Below, piece by piece: positions 7,584-16,503 of a stretch of DNA of 64,000 nucleotides. The notes below the pieces were generated by a model. The model searched no databases. It worked only from the letters and a program-made list of their open reading frames with translations, and was not told the DNA's origin. The stretch's first letter is position 1; each line of letters starts with the position of its first letter. This DNA comes from Candidatus Eiseniibacteriota bacterium. Lineage in GTDB: Bacteria; Eisenbacteria; RBG-16-71-46. The stretch is taken from NCBI GenBank assembly GCA_016215625.1, contig JACRIW010000020.1:1-64000 (forward strand). The letters are read 5' to 3'. A program made the translations under genes and the position numbers.

Positions 7584-9653
7584 TCACGCGATCCCGAACG
7601 CCCTCAGCGCCTGGTACACGATCAGCGACAGCAGGTATGCGCCGCCGGTCATCGTGACGAACTGCAGCGCCGGCCACTTCCAGCTGCCCGTCTCGCGCCG
7701 CATGATCGCGAGCGTGGACGTGCACTGCAGCGCGAGCACGTAGAAGATGAGCAGGCTCAGCGACGTCGCGAGCGTGAAGAGCGGCGTGTCGTCCTCGCGC
7801 CGCGCGCGCTTGAGGTGGTCCGACAGCGACGACGTGTCGTCCTCCGAGATCGCGTCCCCGGCGCCGTACACGATGATGAGCGTCGACACGATCACCTCGC
7901 GCGCGGCGAGCGAGCTCACGAGCCCGAGCCCGATCTGCCAGTTGAAGCCGAGCGGCGCGATCGCCGGCTCGATCAGGTGGCCGAAGCGGCCCGCGAACGA
8001 GTGCTCGAGCGCCTCGCGGTCGTGCAGGTGCGTGGCCGCCTCGCGCGCCGCGGTGGCCGCGCGCTCCTGGCCGCGCGCCGCGAGCGTGTCGGCGCTCGCG
8101 CGCAGCGCGACGACCTGGGACGACGGCTCGGTGCGCGGGTACTCGGCGAGCGCCCAGAGCACGAGCGAGAAGATGAGGATCAGCGAGCCCGCCGACTGCA
8201 CGAACGTGCGCATGCGGTCGAAAGCCGTCCACAGCGCTGTGCGCAGGCTCGGCCAGCGGTAGCGCGGCATCTCGAGCACGAGCGGCTGCGGCCCGCCCGG
8301 CAGCGCCGTGCGCCTGAGCAGCATGGCGCCGAGGAGCGCCGAGACGGCGCCCAGTCCGTACGCGCCGGCCATCGCCGCCGCGGCCTTCCACGGGTGTCCG
8401 GGGAACAGCAGCCCGCCGATGACGAGCGTGTAGACCGGGATGCGCGCCGAGCAACTCATGAGCGGCGCGATGAACATGGTGGCGAAACGGTCGCGTTCGT
8501 CCTCGATCGTGCGCGCCGAGAGGATCGCGGGCACGGCGCACGCGTGCGCCGACAGCAGCGGCACGAACGCCTTGGCCGGCAGGCCGACGCGGCGCATGAG
8601 CCGGTCCACGACGAACGTGGCGCGCGCGAGGTAGCCGGTGTCCTCGAGCAGCGCGAGGGCGAAGAACAGCAGGCCGATCTGCGGCAGGAACACGAGCACG
8701 CCGCCGAGACCGCCGATGAGGCCGCGCACGACGAGGGAGCGCAGGTCGTCGCGCAGCAGCGACTGCAGCCACGGCTGGCTCACCGACGCGGCCGCCGCGC
8801 GCATGCCCGCGTCGGCCATGTCGCCGAGCCGGCCGAACAGCCAGTCGATGATGCTCATGGGCATGTCGGCGCCCCAGAACACGATCACGAGCAGGCCGAA
8901 CAGCGTGCTCACGACCGCGAGCGGTCCGACGACCGGGTGCGTGAGCACCTCGTCGAGCTTGTCGCTGTGCACCGAGTCGGTCGTGCGGCGCGTGCTCTGC
9001 ACGCGCGCGGTGAGGCGCTCGGCCCAGTCGAAGTGCGCGCTGAACGAGCACGCCGCGCACGAGTCGCACGCCATCGCGGGCTTGGCCACGCGCAGCACCT
9101 GGCGCTTCACGAGCGAAGCGATCGCCTCGCGCAGCGTGTCCACGCCTTCGCCCGTGCGCGCCGAGACGGGCACGACGGGGCACTGCAGTTCGGTCGCGAG
9201 CCGCGGCACGTCGATGCGGATGCCGTCGCGGCGTGCGAGGTCGATCATGTTGAGCGCGACCACGATCGGGATGTCGAGCTCGAGCATCTGCGAGACGAGA
9301 CCGAGCGAACGCTCGAGGTTCGTGGCGTCGAGCAGCACGATCGCACCCTGCGGCTTGTCGCCGCGCGACCACGCGCCCGTGAGCGCGTCACGCGAGAGGC
9401 GTTCCTCCGCCGACGCGGAGTCGAGCGCGTAGAGCCCGGGCAGGTCGAGGATCTCGACCGGGCGTCCGCCCGCCTGCGCGAGACCGCTGCGGTGTTCGAC
9501 CGTCGTGCCGGGATAGTTCGCGGTCTTCGCGCGCATGCCGGTGAGCTGGTTGAACAGCGTCGTCTTGCCCGCGTTCGGGTTGCCCACGAGCGCCACCACG
9601 GGCGCGCCGGTGGCCGCGACGTTCACTTCGGGCGGGCAGCAGTCGTCACTCAT
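7584..9653 (-). CDS. feoB: Ferrous iron transporter B
   Basis: Inner-membrane Fe(II) permease with an N-terminal G domain. Visible are G1 GNPNAGKT (residues 24-31), the G2 region TANYPGTT, G3 DLPG (70-73), G4 NMID and G5 SARTGEG. A linker Cys cluster CDSCAACSF (about residue 200) precedes the polytopic FeoB core with two gate regions. The N-terminus has an unusual Cys pair (MSDDCCPPE). Length 689, typical for short FeoB proteins. The ATG overlaps the feoA stop (ATGA). Confidence 0.95.
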   Translation of the reverse strand: MSDDCCPPEVNVAATGAPVVALVGNPNAGKTTLFNQLTGMRAKTANYPGTTVEHRSGLAQAGGRPVEILDLPGLYALDSASAEERLSRDALTGAWSRGDKPQGAIVLLDATNLERSLGLVSQMLELDIPIVVALNMIDLARRDGIRIDVPRLATELQCPVVPVSARTGEGVDTLREAIASLVKRQVLRVAKPAMACDSCAACSFSAHFDWAERLTARVQSTRRTTDSVHSDKLDEVLTHPVVGPLAVVSTLFGLLVIVFWGADMPMSIIDWLFGRLGDMADAGMRAAAASVSQPWLQSLLRDDLRSLVVRGLIGGLGGVLVFLPQIGLLFFALALLEDTGYLARATFVVDRLMRRVGLPAKAFVPLLSAHACAVPAILSARTIEDERDRFATMFIAPLMSCSARIPVYTLVIGGLLFPGHPWKAAAAMAGAYGLGAVSALLGAMLLRRTALPGGPQPLVLEMPRYRWPSLRTALWTAFDRMRTFVQSAGSLILIFSLVLWALAEYPRTEPSSQVVALRASADTLAARGQERAATAAREAATHLHDREALEHSFAGRFGHLIEPAIAPLGFNWQIGLGLVSSLAAREVIVSTLIIVYGAGDAISEDDTSSLSDHLKRARREDDTPLFTLATSLSLLIFYVLALQCTSTLAIMRRETGSWKWPALQFVTMTGGAYLLSLIVYQALRAFGIA

Positions 9654-9952
9654 CTCGGGGATTCCGGCCGGTGCGACGGCGGCGTGGCTCCGGGGTGCTG
9701 GTAGCCGCAGACGTCCACGAACACGTGGCGCGCGAGCTGGGCGGACAGCCCGATGCGCGTTCCGAATGCGCGCACGATGAGCGGGTCACCCGTGCGGATG
9801 ACCTCGATGCGGCGGCCGATGCAGACGCCGAGCGCTTTCAGGCGCAGCACTTCGACGTCGCGCGCGGTGAGGAACGCCACGATGCCGCAGGTGCCGACGG
9901 GCAAGCCGTCGAGCCGGGCCATGCCGGGGTCTTGCGTGATGGGAACGGTCAT
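9650..9952 (-). CDS. feoA: Ferrous iron transport protein A
   Basis: 100-residue SH3-like protein. The core runs from ARLDGLPVGTCGIVAFLTA through RLKALGVCIGRRIEVIRTGDP to VRAFGTRIGLSAQLARHVFV, which matches the FeoA fold order. Translationally coupled to feoB. FeoA is a small cytosolic partner of FeoB in Fe(II) uptake. I saw no clear promoter or Fur-like box in the 110 bases upstream. Confidence 0.9.
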   Translation of the reverse strand: MTVPITQDPGMARLDGLPVGTCGIVAFLTARDVEVLRLKALGVCIGRRIEVIRTGDPLIVRAFGTRIGLSAQLARHVFVDVCGYQHPGATPPSHRPESPR

Positions 9953-10062
9953 GAGGTCCGAGTCTGGCGGGCCGGGTGAAGAAGGATGGACGCATGCCGG
10001 GCGCAAATAGAGCACATCCCGCGAGGAGCCGCCACGCGGGGCGCGCGGCCGCCCCGGCCCCG

Positions 10063-13000
10063 TCACCGCAGCAGCACCAGCCTTCGCGTGGCGGGCGCGC
10101 CGTCGCCGAGGGCCATGCGCAGGAAGTACGCGCCGGGCTGGAGCGAGCGCGGGCGCCACTCGAGCAGGTGCGTGCCGGGGGAGAGCGCGCCGAACTCGCG
10201 CACGGCCACACGGCGTCCGGCCACGTCGAAGAGCGTGGCCTCGAACGGCGCGCGCACCCCGACCTGCAGGTCGAACGTGATCGCCTCGCCGCCGTGCAGC
10301 GGGTTGGGCACGCGCACCGCGCGCACGGAGTTGCCGCCCGGAGCGGGGCAGCCGGTGCAGTCCGCGCCCGCCACCGCGGGGCCGGGGCCGAGCACGCGCA
10401 GCGCGTCGAGCGAGAGGTCGTGGTACGCCACCCAGCGCTCGCCGTTCGGCCCGAACGCGAGCCGCACCATGGCGCCGGCTTCGTTCGCCTCCTCGAGCGC
10501 GCTCACGGTCCACGTGCCGCCGAACAGCTCGGCGTACTTGAGCACGCCGTCGCCGGCGTAGGCGATGCGCATGCTGCCGTTCCACCACGCGGCCGACAGC
10601 GCGCGCACGTACAGCGGGAACGGCTCGACGAGCGTCGCGGCCGGCCACGACACGCCGTTCACGGAGCGGTGCCACAGCAGCTGCGAATGCGGTGCGATGC
10701 GCTCGGTGTACACGATCTGCGGCCGGGCGCCGGTCCGGGCCTCGATCGCGACCTGGTCGAAGTGCCCGGTGAACGCGCGCTCCTTCCATCCGCCCGCGAC
10801 GGGCTCGAGCACACGGATGGCCTCGTCCGGGTCGCCGGGCGCGCGGTTCACGAACGCCACCCACGGCAGGCCGCTCCCGTCGAGCGACAGCGAGATCGAT
10901 CGCGGCGACGTCGCGGCGACCGGCGTGCCGAACACGCTCCACACGCCGGCGACGCCACGCTTGATCACGAGCCCGGCCGTGCCGCCGTCGTATGCGGCGT
11001 AGAAGCTGCCGTCGGGCGCGGCCACGATCGGCGCGTCCTCGCGAATACGGTGCGGCTGGTCGAGCGTCCATGCGTGCCACACGCCGGCCGCGTCCTGCCA
11101 GTGCTCGACGAGGTCGTTCACGTACGGGCGCGTGAACACCATGTGCGGCTTGCCGCCCGCGTCCAGCGCGAGCCGCGGGTTCGTACCCGACAAGCCGGCG
11201 GTCGGGTAGACGGGGTCGGGCGCCTCGACCTGCGTCCAGTTGCCCGCCGCGAAGGTCGCGATCATGCGGCGGCCTTCCTTCGACCGGTAGCCGACGACGG
11301 GCGTCCCCCACGGCGTCATCGCGAGATCGCCTTCCATCCAGCAGTTCGCGCTCGCGAGCGTGTACGCGCTCCCGCGCGCCGCCGGCGGCAGCGCCGTGCG
11401 GATGTGCGCACCGTGCGTGGCGCGCCGCACGACGCCGTCGGCGCCGCGCGAGGCGATCTCGATGCGCACGTGGCGCGAGACGATGGCGGGCATGGTCAGC
11501 GTGTCCGCATCGCCCGTGCGTCCCTTTCGCTCGAACACGAGCGGGCCGGTGATCTCGCGTCCCGAATCGGCGGCGCACGCATAGAGCCGGATGTCCACGG
11601 GCTGTCCTTCGCTCGACCAGCGCACCGTGCGCGTCTCGCCCGGCGGCCACATCTCGCCGCCCGCGGGCGAGGTGAGCGCGAGCGTGGGCACGTGCGAGGT
11701 GGTGAGCCGCACGAGCCGCGCTTCGCCGCCGCGCAGCGTGAGCGGGAAGCTCGTGCCCGTGCCGAGCGGGGTCCAGCTCATGCCGCCTTCGTACCCGATC
11801 ACGCTGGGCGCCGCGGCGATCTCGAAGCTGCCGCGCAGGCGCACGACGCTGCTCTTCGTGACGAGCGACTTGTTGAGCACGAGCAGGTAGGTGGCCGCCG
11901 AGCCGTCGTCGGGCCGCCACACGCCGGCCGCGAGCGTGCTGCCGTCGAGGCCGTTGCCCGAGTCGAAGCCCGTCACCGGGCACACGCCCGTCACCGCGGG
12001 CAGCGACGAGGTGACGTAGTCCTCGGGCCGGTACGGGTCGCCGAACGCGGGCTGCCAGCTCTGGTGAAAGAGCCCGAGGTGCGTGGACTTCATCACGACC
12101 GGGCCCACGACGAGTTCGAGCCAGCGGTTGATGGGCTGCAGCATCTGGTACTTGCACGTGGGCAGGAAGTCCTCGCGCACGGTGGCCTCGAGGTCGCCGA
12201 CGTGACCGGTCATGGGATAGCCGTAGCCGTCGTCGAACTGGTACGTGAACCAGACGACGCCCTTCGCGCCCGCGGCCACGGGCGCGGACGCCATGAAGCG
12301 CAGCTGGTTGTCGTCCGGGCGGCTGAAGCCGGTGCCCGCGGCGACCTCGGACGACAGCGAGATCACCCACCAGGGCCGTCCCGCCATGACGTCGCGCATG
12401 ACGCGCATCCAGTAGAAGTAGTTGCTCAGCGTCGGCGCGGTGGTCGAGCCGCTGAACGGGTACAGCGTCAGCGAGGCGACGTCGGGACGGCGGAGCGGAT
12501 CGGGATCGGAGAGGTACTTGCGCAGGTACGTCTCGTAGCACGAGTAGCCGCCGCCGCAACCGTTGTAGAAGTTGATCCACGTCATGCGCGCGCGCCCGTC
12601 GGCGCGTGCGGCGTCCTCGAGGTGCGAGGCGCGCGTCCAACCTTTGAGGAACTCGCTCACGCGCGCCGCGCCGGTGGTGTCGTAGGGCGGCTCGTCCCAC
12701 AGGCACCAGCCTTCGAGCGCGTCCTTCGCCGCGGCGCCGAGCGCGGGCGACTTCACGGGATCGAACGCGTACCGCGCGAGTGTCGAGTCGAAGAGCGGCA
12801 CGTTCGCGGGGTTGGTCGCCGAGGTGCCGTACCAGTCGTTGTGCGTGAGCGCGACCGAGAGCCCGGCGGCCGCGGCCCACGACAGCGTCGCCGTGTCGGG
12901 CGGCGTGGTCACGCGCCAGCCGCTGAAGTGGTGATGCATGCCGGTGAGCAGGTTGAAGTGCCCGGCGCGCGCGGTCTCGAGCGAGCGGCGCGTGATGACC

Positions 13001-13173
13001 GCTCGCGCAGGGTCCACGGTCGGGTCCATCCACGTCCCGATCACGAACGCGTCCTGCTTCCACGCTCCCTGGGCGAGCGCCGTCCCGGACATGCAAAGAA
13101 ATGCCGTGGCGAGCAGCGACGGCAGCCGCAGGGCGCGCAAGAGCCTGGCTCGGAGGGGGAGTGCGAGCTTCAA
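10063..13173 (-). CDS. Large secreted protein, glycosidase-like barrel with FlgD-Ig/type IX-like C-terminal domain
   Basis: 1036 residues. Signal peptide about 1-34 (…CMSGTALAQ). Residues about 35-420 look like a TIM-barrel hydrolase: HFNLLTGMHHHFSGWRV, EGWCLWDEPP with a candidate acid Glu, and WINFYNG. A beta-sandwich follows (TSPAGGEMWPPGETRTVRWS is typical of Ig-like modules), then a propeller-like region of repeated G-G/V-W motifs. The C-terminal domain of about 80 residues begins PNPLHGGEAITFDLQ and ends GAYFLRMALGDGAPATRRLVLLR. That last part is shared in style with two other secreted proteins in this window and looks like an outer-membrane sorting domain. Substrate unknown; the hydrolase call is tentative. 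Confidence 0.7.
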   Translation of the reverse strand: MKLALPLRARLLRALRLPSLLATAFLCMSGTALAQGAWKQDAFVIGTWMDPTVDPARAVITRRSLETARAGHFNLLTGMHHHFSGWRVTTPPDTATLSWAAAAGLSVALTHNDWYGTSATNPANVPLFDSTLARYAFDPVKSPALGAAAKDALEGWCLWDEPPYDTTGAARVSEFLKGWTRASHLEDAARADGRARMTWINFYNGCGGGYSCYETYLRKYLSDPDPLRRPDVASLTLYPFSGSTTAPTLSNYFYWMRVMRDVMAGRPWWVISLSSEVAAGTGFSRPDDNQLRFMASAPVAAGAKGVVWFTYQFDDGYGYPMTGHVGDLEATVREDFLPTCKYQMLQPINRWLELVVGPVVMKSTHLGLFHQSWQPAFGDPYRPEDYVTSSLPAVTGVCPVTGFDSGNGLDGSTLAAGVWRPDDGSAATYLLVLNKSLVTKSSVVRLRGSFEIAAAPSVIGYEGGMSWTPLGTGTSFPLTLRGGEARLVRLTTSHVPTLALTSPAGGEMWPPGETRTVRWSSEGQPVDIRLYACAADSGREITGPLVFERKGRTGDADTLTMPAIVSRHVRIEIASRGADGVVRRATHGAHIRTALPPAARGSAYTLASANCWMEGDLAMTPWGTPVVGYRSKEGRRMIATFAAGNWTQVEAPDPVYPTAGLSGTNPRLALDAGGKPHMVFTRPYVNDLVEHWQDAAGVWHAWTLDQPHRIREDAPIVAAPDGSFYAAYDGGTAGLVIKRGVAGVWSVFGTPVAATSPRSISLSLDGSGLPWVAFVNRAPGDPDEAIRVLEPVAGGWKERAFTGHFDQVAIEARTGARPQIVYTERIAPHSQLLWHRSVNGVSWPAATLVEPFPLYVRALSAAWWNGSMRIAYAGDGVLKYAELFGGTWTVSALEEANEAGAMVRLAFGPNGERWVAYHDLSLDALRVLGPGPAVAGADCTGCPAPGGNSVRAVRVPNPLHGGEAITFDLQVGVRAPFEATLFDVAGRRVAVREFGALSPGTHLLEWRPRSLQPGAYFLRMALGDGAPATRRLVLLR

Positions 13174-13215
13174 GGGCCTGTCTTGGACGCGGAAGTCCCT
13201 TCCGGCGGCCAGTGA

Positions 13216-14613
<1,398 letters not shown>

Positions 14614-14642
14614 CCGCGAATCCCCGATAAGGAGATCACCTG

Positions 14643-14987
14643 ATGTTCTTCGTGTCCGACGCGTGGGCCCAGGGCGCCGAAGGCGCCGCCGCGGCCGGTG
14701 GGCCGCTCGCGCAGTTCTTCGGCGGTCCGAGCTCGACCATCGTCATGTTCGCGCTCATGTTCGGCATCATGTACTTCATGCTGATCCGCCCGCAGAACGA
14801 GGAGAAGAAGAAGCTCGAGAAGGCGCTCGACGCGCTGCAGAAGGGCGACAAGGTGCTCACGACGAGCGGCATCGTCGCGACGGTCGTGACCATCGACAAG
14901 GAGCGCGCGGTGCTCAAGATCAACGACGACGTGAAGGTCGAGTTCGTGCGCGCCGCGATCGCGCAGGTCCTCACGGACAAGAAGTAG
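14643..14987 (+). CDS. yajC: Preprotein translocase accessory subunit YajC
   Basis: 114 residues. An N-terminal Gly/Ala stretch is followed by one TM helix (IVMFALMFGIMYFMLIRP, about residues 33-50). Then comes the diagnostic cytoplasmic RPQNEEKKKLEKALDAL with GDKVLTTSGIVATVV, which is the YajC signature. Strong ribosome-binding site AAGGAG 8 bases before the ATG. YajC associates with SecDF at the Sec translocon. secD/secF do not follow here. Confidence 0.95.
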   Translation: MFFVSDAWAQGAEGAAAAGGPLAQFFGGPSSTIVMFALMFGIMYFMLIRPQNEEKKKLEKALDALQKGDKVLTTSGIVATVVTIDKERAVLKINDDVKVEFVRAAIAQVLTDKK

Positions 14988-14989
14988 CC

Positions 14990-15559
14990 ATGGCCGTCCG
15001 TCCCGTCCGCATCTACGGCGATCCGGTGCTGCGCCAGAAGTCGGCGCCCGTGACCGAATTCGACGACTCGCTCCGCGCCCTCGTGGCCGACATGTTCGAC
15101 ACCATGGCGGCGTACAACGGCGTCGGCCTGGCCGCGAACCAGGTCGGCGTGGCGCAGCGCGTGTTCGTGGTGGACGTGCCGCAGGAGGAAGGGCCGAACG
15201 AACGCTTCGCCGTGATCAACCCCGTGCTCGAGAAGCGCGAGGGGCACGAGAAGGGCGAAGAGGGCTGCCTGTCCATGCCCGGCATCGTCGAGGACGTCGT
15301 GCGCGCCGAGTCGCTGTGGCTGAAGGGCTTCGACGAGTACGGCAAGCCGTTCGAGCGCAAGGTCAGCGGTTACCTCGCGCGCGCGATCCAGCACGAGGCC
15401 GACCACGTGGACGGCGTGCTGTTCACCGACCGGCTCTCGATCGTGACGCGGCAGCTGCTGCGCAAGAAGCTCGACGAGCTGATCCGCGGCGAGCTGCCGC
15501 CGGGCTATCACCCGGCGAAGGGCCCGAAGGGCCCGAAGGGCGAAGGGGCGTCTTCCTGA
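14990..15559 (+). CDS. def: Peptide deformylase
   Basis: Removes the formyl group from nascent N-terminal fMet. 189 residues. All three active-site motifs are present: GVGLAANQ (residues 44-51), EGCLS with metal ligand Cys93, and HEADH with His135, Glu136 and His139. The C-terminal tail GPKGPKGEG is low-complexity. Starts 2 bases after the yajC stop. The stop TGA overlaps the presumed CTG start of fmt, pairing deformylase with formyltransferase as in most bacteria. Confidence 0.97.
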   Translation: MAVRPVRIYGDPVLRQKSAPVTEFDDSLRALVADMFDTMAAYNGVGLAANQVGVAQRVFVVDVPQEEGPNERFAVINPVLEKREGHEKGEEGCLSMPGIVEDVVRAESLWLKGFDEYGKPFERKVSGYLARAIQHEADHVDGVLFTDRLSIVTRQLLRKKLDELIRGELPPGYHPAKGPKGPKGEGASS

Positions 15560-16503
15560 AGCCACGCGCCGTCTTCATGGGCACGCCGGAGTTCTCCGTG
15601 CCCGCACTGCACGCCGTGGCGGAACGCTGCGACGTCACGCTCGTCGTGACCCAGCCGGACCGTCCCGCGGGCCGGGGCCGTCACATGGCCGAGTCCGCGG
15701 TCGCGTCGGCCGCGAGCGCGCTGGGCCTGCCGGGGCGCAAGCCGGCCGACATGAAGGCGCCCGAAGTGCGCGAGCGTCTCGCCGCCGAACGCGCCGACGT
15801 GTTCGCGGTCGTGGCGTTCGGCGCGATCCTCACGAACGACGTGCTCGCGCTGCCGCGCGCGGGCTGCCTCAACCTGCACGGCTCGGTGCTGCCGGACTAT
15901 CGCGGCGCCTCGCCCGTGCAGCGCGCGCTGTGGGACGGCCGCGCCGAGACGGGCGTGTGCACGATCTTCATGGATTCGGGCATCGACACGGGCGACGTCG
16001 TGCTGGTCGCGCGCGAACGCATCCGCGACGAGGACGACGCGGCGACGCTGGCGGCGCGGCTCGCCGCGCTCGGCGGACCGCTGCTCGCCGAATCGTGCGT
16101 GCTCGCTCACGAAGGACGGGCTCCGCGCGCGCCGCAGGATCGCGCCGCGGGTTCCTATGCGAAGAAGCTGAAGAAGAGTGACGGCGCCGTGGATTGGGCG
16201 CTTTCGGCGCGCGAGATCTGGCATCACGCGCGTGCGGTGACGCCGTGGCCCGGGGCCACGGCGGGATTCTCGGGCAAGCGGTTGATCGTCCTGTCGTCGT
16301 GCCCGGTGGCGGGCGCAGGACATCCGGGAGAGGTGCTGGGTTGGGATGCCGAGGGAGTGACGGTCGCCTGTGGCGACGGCGCCCTGCGGCTGATGCAAGT
16401 GAAGCCCGAGGGTCGAGCCGCGCAGGCGGCATCCGAGTGGGCCCGTGGCGCGCGGCTCGCGCCGGGAGACCGGCTGCAGGCCGGGAAGGAGTTTCTGTCG
16501 TGA
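15556..16503 (+). CDS. fmt: Methionyl-tRNA formyltransferase
   Basis: Formylates Met-tRNAfMet with 10-formyl-THF. Catalytic region: NLHGSVLPDYRGASPVQRAL with Asn and His of the active site, then GIDTGDVV carrying the conserved Asp. The C-terminal OB-like tRNA-binding domain covers the last 100 residues. The only ATG (15577) would cut into the first beta strand (RAVFMGTPEF). CTG at 15556, behind AAGGGG and overlapping the def stop as CTGA, gives 315 residues and an intact strand, so I prefer it. The stop overlaps the GTG start of rsmB. Confidence 0.93.
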   Translation: MKPRAVFMGTPEFSVPALHAVAERCDVTLVVTQPDRPAGRGRHMAESAVASAASALGLPGRKPADMKAPEVRERLAAERADVFAVVAFGAILTNDVLALPRAGCLNLHGSVLPDYRGASPVQRALWDGRAETGVCTIFMDSGIDTGDVVLVARERIRDEDDAATLAARLAALGGPLLAESCVLAHEGRAPRAPQDRAAGSYAKKLKKSDGAVDWALSAREIWHHARAVTPWPGATAGFSGKRLIVLSSCPVAGAGHPGEVLGWDAEGVTVACGDGALRLMQVKPEGRAAQAASEWARGARLAPGDRLQAGKEFLS

